This document shows positions 45,080 to 53,506 of a stretch of DNA of 64,000 nt, piece after piece. A program made the translations under genes and the position numbers. The DNA is from Methylomarinum sp. Ch1-1 (GTDB lineage Bacteria > Pseudomonadota > Gammaproteobacteria > Methylococcales > Methylomonadaceae): contig NZ_CP157743.1 in the NCBI RefSeq assembly GCF_030717995.2, forward strand, positions 1,922,001-1,986,000, read 5' to 3'. The notes beneath the pieces are model-generated. The model saw only the letters and a program-made list of their open reading frames with translations. It was not told the DNA's origin and did not search any database. How positions within the stretch are numbered: the first letter of the stretch is position 1; every line of letters starts with the position of its first letter.

Positions 45080-46677
45080 ACAAGGGGTTTCTGTCGATTG
45101 TCTTGCATGCCCATCTTCCCTATGTCAGACATCCTGAGTATGACGGTTTTTTCGAGGAAAACTGGCTGTTCGAGGCGATCACCGAGTGCTACGTGCCATT
45201 GCTGGCGATGCTGGATCGCCTGCAGGCCGATGATATCGAATATCGACTGACTTTGTCGCTATCGCCGACGTTGATCACGCTGTTGGGGGACGAGCTATTA
45301 CAGAGGCGCTATCTGAAGCACCTGCATCGCTTGCTGGAACTGGCCGACAAGGAAATCGAGCGCACCCGGGAACAGCCTGAATTCCATCGCTTGGCGCTTT
45401 TTTATCGGCGTTTGTTCGGCGACACCCAGAGGATTTACCAAGAGCAATACCATGGCGACTTGTTGGCGGCGTTTAAAAAGCATCGTGATGCCGGCAACTT
45501 GGAATTGATCACGACAGCGGCGACCCATGGTTTTTTGCCGTTGCTGAACAACAGCGAAACGGCCGTTCGTTGCCAGATCGATACCGGTATCGATACTTTC
45601 GAGGAGGCTTTCGCGATTAAGCCGGACGGTTTCTGGTTGCCTGAATGCGGTTATTATCCGGGCCTGGAAGAGTCCCTGAAAGAGGCGGGCGTCGATTACT
45701 TCTTCGTCGATAGCCATGGCTTGAACGATGCCAGCGAGACGCCTAGGCGTGGTGTTTATGCGCCGCTGGATTGCGGCAACGGAGTCTGCGCCTTTGCCCG
45801 AGACCCGCAATCCTCCAGCCAGGTCTGGAGCGCCGAACAAGGATATCCAGGCGATGCCGTTTACCGGGAATATTATCGCGATATCGGCTTCGATTTGGCG
45901 CTAGATTACATTTCCCCCTATATTCTCGATGGCAAAACCCGGATCAACACCGGGATCAAATATCATCGGGTGACCGGGGCAGGCGCCGATAAACGGATCT
46001 ATCAGAGCGACGTGGCGGCGGCCAAGGCAAAGGAGCATGCGGCCGATTTTATCAGCCAACGCCTGCGTCAAGTCGATCGACTAAACGAGGAGATGGACAG
46101 GCCGCCGCTGATTGTCGCACCTTATGATGCCGAGTTATTCGGTCATTGGTGGTTCGAAGGCCCGCAGTGGCTGGAACAGGTGCTCAGGCTTGCGGCCGAG
46201 GAAGAAAACGGTATTCAGTTGCAAACTTGCAGGGACTATCTTTCCCGTTATCCCGAGCAACAGCAGGCGACGCCGTCGGCGTCGAGCTGGGGCGAGCAGG
46301 GTTATTCGTCATATTGGCTCAATGATCACAACGATTGGATTTATCCGTTGATCCATAGGGCCGCCGCCGACATGGAAAAATTGGCCGACGATCTGCAGGG
46401 TCTGGCGGTGACCGATTTACAGCGTCGAGCCCTGAATCAGGCTTTGCGGTCGGTGCTGTTGGCTCAAGCCTCCGACTGGCCTTTCATCATGAAATCCGGC
46501 ACCGACGTGGAATATGCCTGCAAGCGCATTACCGATCACTTGGCCCGATTCAATTATCTGCGCGATTGTATTCGCAAAAACCGTATCGATGAGCGTTATT
46601 TGACGGCGTTGGAAATCATGGATGATATTTTTCCGTTCATCGATTATCGTTCCTATCAACCCGCGGCCGGATTCTGA
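45076..46677 (+). CDS. GH57 glycosidase, probable glycogen branching enzyme type
   Basis: A 533-residue GH57 protein. The N-terminal VLHAHLPYVRHPEYDG (about 9-24) is the GH57 branching-enzyme motif, the nucleophile glutamate is in GFWLPECGYYPG (about 190-201), and the acid/base aspartate in APYDAELFGHWWFEG (about 351-365), with a DUF1957 helical C-terminal domain from about 430. It would form alpha-1,6 branches in glycogen. Coupling to the DUF4912 gene (4-base overlap) and the divergent debranching gene glgX support a role in glycogen structure. alpha-Amylase activity cannot be excluded. Confidence 0.88.
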   Translation: MNKGFLSIVLHAHLPYVRHPEYDGFFEENWLFEAITECYVPLLAMLDRLQADDIEYRLTLSLSPTLITLLGDELLQRRYLKHLHRLLELADKEIERTREQPEFHRLALFYRRLFGDTQRIYQEQYHGDLLAAFKKHRDAGNLELITTAATHGFLPLLNNSETAVRCQIDTGIDTFEEAFAIKPDGFWLPECGYYPGLEESLKEAGVDYFFVDSHGLNDASETPRRGVYAPLDCGNGVCAFARDPQSSSQVWSAEQGYPGDAVYREYYRDIGFDLALDYISPYILDGKTRINTGIKYHRVTGAGADKRIYQSDVAAAKAKEHAADFISQRLRQVDRLNEEMDRPPLIVAPYDAELFGHWWFEGPQWLEQVLRLAAEEENGIQLQTCRDYLSRYPEQQQATPSASSWGEQGYSSYWLNDHNDWIYPLIHRAAADMEKLADDLQGLAVTDLQRRALNQALRSVLLAQASDWPFIMKSGTDVEYACKRITDHLARFNYLRDCIRKNRIDERYLTALEIMDDIFPFIDYRSYQPAAGF

Positions 46678-46728
46678 TCCTCCAACAGGCGGAAAGGTTT
46701 TCGACTCACTAGGCAACGGAGAAAGACG

Positions 46729-48234
46729 ATGAGTCATATTCAGCTGTTATATGTTGAAAATGTCATCAACAGAAAAAAAAGAGTGCCTCGGCAGGAGCTG
46801 GCTTTTTTTATGCGGGTCAAGGATGTCTCATACGACAAGCAGGTCGATGTGGTCTGGTCCGGAGAAGATGGCGCGTGGCATAGCTTGCCGGTGCATTTTC
46901 ATCATGGTCTGCATGATGATATCGAATGTTGGCAAGCGCGGGCGACCTTTCCGCTCACCGCTCATCAGGCCTTGCCCGGTAATATTCGCTTCAGCCTGCG
47001 TTATCGGGTTCATGGCGACGAATTCTGGGACAACAACCATGGCCGTAATTACGAGAGTCAGGCCGATTCCGGGATACAATTAGGCCCCAATATTCTGATT
47101 CAGAATATCGACCCCCAACGTCATCTGCAGGAAGGTCAGAAAAGCCTGCCGGTGACGGTCGTACTGGATAAGTCGCTTCATGCCGAAAAAGTCACGATTC
47201 ATTGGACCGTCGATAATTGGCAGCATACCTTCAAGACAGCTTGTCACTGCAAGATCAATTATTGGGACAGTAAAGCTAAGAGCAACGCCCGGAATCCCAA
47301 TCAATACGCCAATCAGCTTTGGAGCGGACGGCTCAGAATCGGCGCCGGCTTCCGTTTGCAGTACAGCATCTGCTGTGAAGGCCGCGGGCAGGTGTTATGG
47401 GATAATAACGAGGGCAGAAATTACGTCGCCAGCCACAAGCCGCTGACCGTGATGATTTTGAATCTGCATTGTTATCAAGAAAGCAACCAAGATCATAAAT
47501 TCTGGCAGATCGCCAAGGCCATTGATGAACAGGAGGTCGATATCGCTTGCTTTCAAGAGGTTGCGGAAAACTGGAACGACGGCCAGGGCGACTGGCACTC
47601 AAATTCGGCCAACATCATCAATCAACGCTTGCGCACGCCCTATCATCTCTACAGCGATTGGTCGCACCTGGGATTTGACAAATACCGGGAGGGGGTGGCG
47701 ATTCTCAGTCGTTTTCCGTTGCTGAACCAGGAAGGCCGATATGTGTCGGACAGCGACGAGATATACAGCATTCATTCGCGCAAGGTGGTGATGGCCCAGG
47801 TGAAGGTGCCCTATATGGGTTGGGTCAATGTCTTTTCGGCCCATCTGAGCTGGTGGGAGGACGGTTTTCGCCAGCAGTTCCAGCGTTTGTGCGATTGGGC
47901 CAACAGTAAAGCCGGAAAACGAATCAAAAGCACGCTGCTGTGCGGCGATTTCAATATTGCCGCCGGTTCGGAAGGCTATCAATTAGTCGTCAAGGGCCAT
48001 CAATACGAAGACCAATATCTGCAAGCGAATCAACGGGGCTTGTTTGAAAAAATTTTTCGGGTCGATGATGCTCATTGGGGAGATTATCTGGCTGACGATT
48101 ATCGCATCGACTATATTTTTTTGAATCGTGACAGTCACTTACAGGTGACATCGGCCAAAGTGTTGTTTACCGAACAGGACTACGGTCCGGTATCCGATCA
48201 CTGTGGTTATGTGATGACGTTTGAGCCGAAGTAA
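46729..48234 (+). CDS. double CBM21 - endonuclease/exonuclease/phosphatase fusion
   Basis: A 501-residue protein without signal peptide. Two modules resembling CBM21 starch/glycogen-binding domains each end in the family motif: WDNNHGRNY (100-108) and WDNNEGRNY (224-232). From about 240 an EEP (DNase I-like) domain follows with all catalytic blocks: LNLHCYQ (N245), CFQEVAEN (E277), FSAHLSWW, CGDFNIAAG, RIDYIFL and SDHCGY. The EEP fold hydrolyses phosphodiesters or phosphomonoesters of nucleic acids, inositol phosphates or sphingolipids. The combination targets a phosphodiesterase to glycogen. GGAG lies eight bases before the ATG; the gene follows GH57 after 51 bases. Confidence 0.85.
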   Translation: MSHIQLLYVENVINRKKRVPRQELAFFMRVKDVSYDKQVDVVWSGEDGAWHSLPVHFHHGLHDDIECWQARATFPLTAHQALPGNIRFSLRYRVHGDEFWDNNHGRNYESQADSGIQLGPNILIQNIDPQRHLQEGQKSLPVTVVLDKSLHAEKVTIHWTVDNWQHTFKTACHCKINYWDSKAKSNARNPNQYANQLWSGRLRIGAGFRLQYSICCEGRGQVLWDNNEGRNYVASHKPLTVMILNLHCYQESNQDHKFWQIAKAIDEQEVDIACFQEVAENWNDGQGDWHSNSANIINQRLRTPYHLYSDWSHLGFDKYREGVAILSRFPLLNQEGRYVSDSDEIYSIHSRKVVMAQVKVPYMGWVNVFSAHLSWWEDGFRQQFQRLCDWANSKAGKRIKSTLLCGDFNIAAGSEGYQLVVKGHQYEDQYLQANQRGLFEKIFRVDDAHWGDYLADDYRIDYIFLNRDSHLQVTSAKVLFTEQDYGPVSDHCGYVMTFEPK

Positions 48235-48296
48235 TGGCATTGTCTTTGCTTTACTAAGGCAGGCAACGTGCCGAGGAAACGAAAATCGAGGTGAAA

Positions 48297-49892
48297 ATGC
48301 AGTTCGCAGAACAATATGCCAAGCCTTTTTTTGGACAACTAGGTGGTTTTTTTCAAAGAATCAATGATTTTAAGGATACCTTCGATATACGCTGGGGGAA
48401 GATTGAATTCGAGATGTTCCATGGTGTTGCCGCCAATCTGAAGGTGATATTGAAGGTTTATCGGGATAACCAAATCTGCGAAACCTACATAGTCGATACT
48501 GATGCCTATGATATCCATTGGGACCGACATAAACGCAACACACGGGATTTTTATGTCTATCCGTTTTCCAACCATTTGGGCAAGATCAACTGCATCAAGA
48601 TCGCTTATATTGTGCATTTACATGAGCAATCGATAGCTTCGGAAAAAGAATACATCTTCATGGATTGGCATCAGTTGCAGGACGGTTATCCGCAACAACG
48701 TCATATCAATGATCAGTGGACCACGCCGAACCATTATCGCAGCTATGAATTGAATGCGGCGGAGCTACAGAGCGATGTCGATTGGTATAACCACCATTTC
48801 GACGCCTTGAATCTGACGCCCAAGTTTACCAAGGGGCAACAACATCATCCTTATCATCCCAAGCGTTTCATTCATGATCATATCGACAAGGTCATCCACT
48901 ATAAGCGGGAAGACCCGCAACGTTTCTGTACGATCAAGGTCAGTGTCGACTGCATCGATGACAACGACTTCATCAATCATCTGATTCACGCCAGCGAGCA
49001 AGGCGTTTGGGTGCAGTGCATCGTCGACTGGCGTAAGATGACGATGACCAACAGTCACACCTATGCGCGTTTGAAACAATCCAGGGTCGAGTTGCTGGGC
49101 GTGTTTTGCACCCCCAAACATCATCTGATCGAAGTCGAACCGGATATGCACACTAAATTCATCATTTTCAATGACGAAGATTGCATCCTAGGCTCGTTCA
49201 ATATCACTTTCGATCGCTGGTGGGCGAATTGGGAATCGGGCATGACCTTTCATTCCAAAGGCGTCTGCCGACTGCTCGACAATATTTTTCAGAGTCAGCG
49301 TGGCGGCGTCATTCAGAAATACGGCATCGATCCGCTCAGTCATTTCAATCTGTTGTATACCTTCGGTAGACACAGCATGCAAAATGGCAAAACCTATTTG
49401 CCGCATCATGCCATCTTGGCCGAGATTCATCGCGCCCGCCATTCCATCAGGGCCTGTCTGTTTCTGATCGGCGACTTATTGGGCGATCATCATGACAGCG
49501 TTGTAAACGCCTTGATCCTGGCTAAGCATCGCGGCGTCGACGTGCATATCCTGTTTAACGGTCATCTGGCTCGGCAAGGGCGCATCGGCGTCGAACGCAG
49601 CATGGACGAAGAACTGAATCGGCCGTTGTTGCCGGCGATTCAGCGTTTGAAGGAGGCCGGCATTCCGGTGGGCCTGGTCTATGGTCAGGATGATCACCCT
49701 GTGCCTTATTCGCCGATACATTCCAAGTATTGTGTGATTGACGAATACATCGTCATCGAAGGCAGCTTCAATTGGTATAACACCTCGGTTTTTTCCCATG
49801 ATCTGCTGGTCGTGGCGGCCAATCATCGGGTGGCACAGCCGTATTTGTATGAGTTTGATGAAATAAGGCGCTGTTTCAGGGTGTTTTATTGA
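48297..49892 (+). CDS. phospholipase D-like (double HKD) protein with novel N-terminal domain
   Basis: A 531-residue protein (ATG 48297, GAGGTG just upstream; GTG 48291 is possible). An N-terminal domain of about 130 residues, beta-rich and not recognised, precedes two PLD repeats. Motif 1 is HTKFIIFN at about 285, where the usual Asp is Asn followed by Asp; motif 2 is the intact HSKYCVID at about 475. Both are followed by GSFN, as in active PLD enzymes. The superfamily includes phospholipases, cardiolipin synthases and nucleases. It comes 62 bases after the CBM21-EEP gene, and its N-terminal domain may be a third carbohydrate-binding type. No membrane helix is evident. Confidence 0.85.
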   Translation: MQFAEQYAKPFFGQLGGFFQRINDFKDTFDIRWGKIEFEMFHGVAANLKVILKVYRDNQICETYIVDTDAYDIHWDRHKRNTRDFYVYPFSNHLGKINCIKIAYIVHLHEQSIASEKEYIFMDWHQLQDGYPQQRHINDQWTTPNHYRSYELNAAELQSDVDWYNHHFDALNLTPKFTKGQQHHPYHPKRFIHDHIDKVIHYKREDPQRFCTIKVSVDCIDDNDFINHLIHASEQGVWVQCIVDWRKMTMTNSHTYARLKQSRVELLGVFCTPKHHLIEVEPDMHTKFIIFNDEDCILGSFNITFDRWWANWESGMTFHSKGVCRLLDNIFQSQRGGVIQKYGIDPLSHFNLLYTFGRHSMQNGKTYLPHHAILAEIHRARHSIRACLFLIGDLLGDHHDSVVNALILAKHRGVDVHILFNGHLARQGRIGVERSMDEELNRPLLPAIQRLKEAGIPVGLVYGQDDHPVPYSPIHSKYCVIDEYIVIEGSFNWYNTSVFSHDLLVVAANHRVAQPYLYEFDEIRRCFRVFY

Positions 49893-49960
49893 TCGGAGCA
49901 AGAGGCCAGTGCGATATCTTATCTTCTTTCCATGGGATCGGGCAAAACACTAGAATAGAA

Positions 49961-50128
49961 CAACAATTCTCATCAGTTTGAGCATTTTGCTGTGGTTAGG
50001 GCATGGGGTATGTCTGTCGAGGAGCGCCGTAAACCCATCCCTGGGGGCTTGACGGCAGCATCCTTGCTGCCGACATCCTCGCCAAACACACCCCATGCCC
50101 TTTTTGAACGCCTAACTGGGAATTGCTG
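49961..50128. mobile_element. family R element, empty form, perfect 9-bp target duplication
   Basis: Ends CAACAATTCTCA and TGGGAATTGCTG are flanked by AGAATAGAA at 49952-49960 and 50129-50137. The uninterrupted join CGCCGTAAACCC shows the B site without B. Confidence 0.88.
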
Positions 50129-50195
50129 AGAATAGAACGCCTGCTTGCAATGAATCGTTGCGGCTCAATTTTACAAACACCCCTGGGAGATAATC

Positions 50196-50537
50196 ATGAG
50201 CGAATCCAGTCTGAAACTTCAAAAACCGATGGCGATCACTATCATTTGTTTTATCGGCGTTATCAATGCGGCTCAGCTGTCCTTCATGGTCTGGTCGCCG
50301 GTTTCCAGGCAATTGGGCGCATTTTATCCTTATTATTTCGCGAGTTCTGCGGTGATCAGCTTGGTTAGTGTTACCGGCTTATGGTTTTTAAGAAAATGGG
50401 CGGCCTGGCTTTATATTTTCGCGCTGATCAGCAATCAACTGGTATTAGTTAGCATGGGCTTATGGGAATTCAGTGCAGTGTTGATCCCGGCGATTATCAT
50501 CGCCTTGTTGCTGAAGAATCTCGATAAGATGAGCTAA
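50196..50537 (+). CDS. small membrane protein (113 aa)
   Basis: A 113-residue protein with four hydrophobic helices (about 13-32, 44-62, 68-85, 90-106), short N- and C-terminal polar tails and no signal peptide. GGGAG is seven bases before the ATG. The family is not recognised; the layout resembles small DoxX- or DUF-type inner-membrane proteins. Monocistronic, following an R element. Confidence 0.65.
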   Translation: MSESSLKLQKPMAITIICFIGVINAAQLSFMVWSPVSRQLGAFYPYYFASSAVISLVSVTGLWFLRKWAAWLYIFALISNQLVLVSMGLWEFSAVLIPAIIIALLLKNLDKMS

Positions 50538-50805
50538 GAACCATGATAAGTTTTACTGTATAAAACGCCGCATAAAAAATAGTAATGAGCCATCACTCCC
50601 TGTTAAATCGCGCGACGTATAAAAGCTGACCGGTGTGCCTGTTGAGGATCAAGTACATAGTCCATATTATTCTGTCGGCAATTGTGAATGTAGGTGCAGA
50701 TTTAGCCGCGCAATGCGAATAAATTCGCACCTACCGCACAGTAAAAGTAGCCTGTCCCCTTTTTCCTGTCCCCTTTTTCCGTCCCCTTTTTCCTTGTTTG
50801 GGAGC
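50538..50805. other. intergenic with a short pyrimidine tandem repeat
   Basis: The unit (C)CTGTCCCCTTTTTC is repeated about three times at 50751-50793, immediately downstream of the minus-strand cytochrome gene. On the minus strand this reads as GA-rich repeats. No gene is seen. Confidence 0.6.
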
Positions 50806-51744
50806 TTATTTCGACTTGGTTGACTTCAGTTTGTCGATAAGCTGAACAACGGCTGGCCAGCCTTTGCTCAACCAGAGTCGCCAGATCGATAAAGCAACGT
50901 GCTTGCTGGTGCACCATAGCTTGTTGAACAGATTTCCGGGCGAGCCGCAACCGATGCGCGCCAACCAGCCTTCGACATAGGTGCTCCATTGCGGATAGCG
51001 ATTGCCTTGGGCATCCAGGAAAACCTTGTCGAACAGCCACATCTCCAAAATCGAAACCGTCCACATAAACGCAAAGGCAATGGCCATGCCGGCGCCGGCG
51101 AAGACGACCAGCCAGGCGAACATCGGATGCAATTTCGTCAGCCACCAGGACAGGATGTCGACCAACAAAAACAGATAGGGCATGCCGATGGCGATGCATT
51201 TGTATTTGACCGTGCTGGTTTCGGAAAAACTGAATATCAAGCCGACGAACATAAATATGAAGCTGATGCCGAACAGGTGTATATGCGACACCCGGGTCAA
51301 GGAGGCGAAGGTGGCGCCTTCGTCCTGTTCGGTTGTTGCCGCAATTCCTGCGAATTCGGTGAAATCGGGTATGCCGGTTGCGGCTTCGTTATGACACATG
51401 ACACAGCGGTTTTCGATGATCTTGGCCACGCCGCTGGATCGATAATCCGATTCCTCGGCGCCGTCCCGTATCCATTGAATGATGGTAAAACGTTCCTGTT
51501 CCGAGGCGTTTTCCTTCATCGAGCCATTCAGTTTGGTTTCCAGCAGCGTGCCGGAACGATTGCCATAGTAGCTATAAACGATATCGTCGATCGATAAACC
51601 GAACTGGCCGTCGGCCATGCCGTGGGTGAAAAGAATCTGAATTAAGGCGAATAGGTAGCCAACCGCAACGGTGGTTAGATAACCGGTGAATAAGACCTTG
51701 ACCGGGGTGTCCAGTTCTTTCAACGAAGAAAATTCGCGCGCCAT
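50806..51744 (-). CDS. membrane protein with a c-type heme site
   Basis: A 312-residue membrane protein with one helix near the N-terminus, a periplasmic loop of about 110 residues containing the heme c motif CVMCHNE (CxxCH, about 112-116), and four to five helices from about 150 to 240 with several histidines (SHIHLFG, KLHP). Start at ATG 51744 is preferred (GAGG eight bases upstream) over 51762. It resembles uncharacterised membrane cytochromes of methanotrophs and nitrifiers. The histidine pairs in the helices might bind b heme, so electron transfer between quinone and periplasm is possible. No partner is adjacent. Confidence 0.75.
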   Translation of the reverse strand: MAREFSSLKELDTPVKVLFTGYLTTVAVGYLFALIQILFTHGMADGQFGLSIDDIVYSYYGNRSGTLLETKLNGSMKENASEQERFTIIQWIRDGAEESDYRSSGVAKIIENRCVMCHNEAATGIPDFTEFAGIAATTEQDEGATFASLTRVSHIHLFGISFIFMFVGLIFSFSETSTVKYKCIAIGMPYLFLLVDILSWWLTKLHPMFAWLVVFAGAGMAIAFAFMWTVSILEMWLFDKVFLDAQGNRYPQWSTYVEGWLARIGCGSPGNLFNKLWCTSKHVALSIWRLWLSKGWPAVVQLIDKLKSTKSK

Positions 51745-51934
51745 GAGATGAGCCTCTGCCATGAAGTTGAAAATCTGCCTTCAGTGTAACGCGGGTTTTA
51801 TTTATCTATAAGCGTTATTTTATCAATACAGTATTTCTTTAGACATATTAATGATCGGGCATGCTGAGGATTCGAATCTGGCATGGATTATGCCTTATAT
51901 TTGATCCGATAAACGCATCAAGCCTTCAATTTTT

Positions 51935-53107
51935 ATGCAAGCAAACTCTGTTTTATTTCCTTGTTTTCAACCTATCGTCAGTGTCGCCAGCGGCTGGATC
52001 GTTGGGTACGAAGTCTTGGCTCGACAGTATGACGATCGGCAAAACATCGTCTCGGCCGGGCAGCTTTTTTCGTCCACCGACTTGCCGGCCGAGCAACTGA
52101 GAGAAGTTGACAGGCAAGTGCGTTGGCAGGCCTTGCAGAAATTTGCAAACCTGCATGATCATTGCTATTTGACCTTGAATATATCGGCGGCCTGGATCGA
52201 TTATGTCACCGATATCAGAAGGTTGCCGACCTTGGAAATGCTGAAACAATTGGATATCGACAAGAGCCGGATCATTATCGAAATCACCGAGGCGAAGGCG
52301 GATATCGATAAACTGAAAGAAGTCGTCAACATCTATCGCCGTGAAGGCTTACGCGTCGCGATAGACGATTTCGGTTCCGGATTTTCCCAGTTGGAGAGAG
52401 TGATCGCGCTCAATCCCGATATCATCAAGATAGACATGCGACTGTTCAAAATGGCGGTCAAAGGCGGGGTGGCCAGGGATGTGGTGCATTTGTTGACTCG
52501 CTTCGGCAAGCGCCTCGGCAGTCAGGTGGTCTGCGAGGGCGTGCAAACCGATGATGAATTCATGTTCGGGTTAAATAGCGGCGCGCAGTTTATGCAGGGA
52601 TTCTTGTTCGCCGGCGCGGAAATGGAATTTATCGAGGCCGATAAATTTCAGCGTCATATCGCTTCGCTACGCAAAAAATTCTTGAATCGAAAATTACAGG
52701 AAGAATTGTTGAAAATTGACAAGACCCGGACCGTCACCGACTTGTTATACAAATTAAAGGCCGTGTTACAGGATGATTTCAATCTGAATGCCCTGGTCAG
52801 CTGGGACTTCGAGGGTTATGGCGTACTGCGATTTTATTTATGCAATAGCGAAGGCGAACAAATTTCGCCTGATTTTAATTTCAGTGATGGGCAATGGTTT
52901 AATGATCCGAGTAAGATCGGTTTTAATTGGTCCTGGCGACCTTATTTTTATCAAATCATTGCGCTGGAAAGCCGCGGCGATTGCGACCAGGTCATCACCT
53001 CGGATCATTATAAGGATTTTGATAGCGGGCTATTATGCAAGACCCTGTCCCTAACATTGGACGCCAATAGAATTTTGATGGTCGATATCAAATCTGATCG
53101 TGATTGA
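51935..53107 (+). CDS. EAL-domain cyclic di-GMP phosphodiesterase
   Basis: A 390-residue cytoplasmic protein. The EAL domain (about 5-245) has the signature as GYEVLARQ, LNISAAW (Asn metal ligand), IIIEITEAKAD (Glu), AIDDFGSGFSQLE (DDFGSG loop), IIKIDMRL (Asp-Lys region) and CEGVQTDDE (Glu). All catalytic residues appear present although the namesake Ala is Val. A C-terminal domain of about 130 residues is not recognised (possibly a regulatory domain). No membrane helix or ribosome site is visible, and the gene is followed by an A element. Confidence 0.88.
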   Translation: MQANSVLFPCFQPIVSVASGWIVGYEVLARQYDDRQNIVSAGQLFSSTDLPAEQLREVDRQVRWQALQKFANLHDHCYLTLNISAAWIDYVTDIRRLPTLEMLKQLDIDKSRIIIEITEAKADIDKLKEVVNIYRREGLRVAIDDFGSGFSQLERVIALNPDIIKIDMRLFKMAVKGGVARDVVHLLTRFGKRLGSQVVCEGVQTDDEFMFGLNSGAQFMQGFLFAGAEMEFIEADKFQRHIASLRKKFLNRKLQEELLKIDKTRTVTDLLYKLKAVLQDDFNLNALVSWDFEGYGVLRFYLCNSEGEQISPDFNFSDGQWFNDPSKIGFNWSWRPYFYQIIALESRGDCDQVITSDHYKDFDSGLLCKTLSLTLDANRILMVDIKSDRD

Positions 53108-53161
53108 GGGCCGGCATACTTGGTATGGGGATTGCTGGGTTGCCATTATGTTTATCAATTA

Positions 53162-53490
53162 GTAATTATTCAGCGTAGTTTTACTAAGAGGGAGTAGGTT
53201 GTTGATTTATCGGGCTGTCTGCAACAGGCAGATTTTTTGCTCCTGCAAAATCTGCATTTCCATCGTCCCTGACGGTCAGACGTTGCAGTCAGAGCTTACG
53301 CCGCACAGGGAAGTGCAAGTGCAGCGTGAGGCAGGATGCCATTAGCTGCCATGGAAGTATTCACCCAGCACCTAAATTAACGAAGATTATTAATCATAGC
53401 CAATAACCTAGGGTATTTAGGTGCTGGGTGAACGCGTCCCGAGAAATCAATGACCTACTGCCTAAAACCCGAAAGATACTGAATAGTTAC
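53162..53490. mobile_element. family A element (329 bp) with nested B, perfect 8-bp target duplication
   Basis: Ends GTAATTATTCAG and GAATAGTTAC are flanked by ATCAATTA at 53154-53161 and 53491-53498. It carries the extra GCAGATTTTTTGC hairpin segment and a B palindrome (53360-53432, loop class 2). It ends 16 bases before the start of the DUF2721-glucosylglycerate operon and so makes up its upstream region. Confidence 0.88.
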
Positions 53491-53506
53491 ATCAATTATT
53501 GAATAG

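Noticed and set aside
13481-53432. B palindromes as a CRISPR array
   Set aside because: The copies are dispersed over 40 kb in both orientations, not regularly spaced with spacers.
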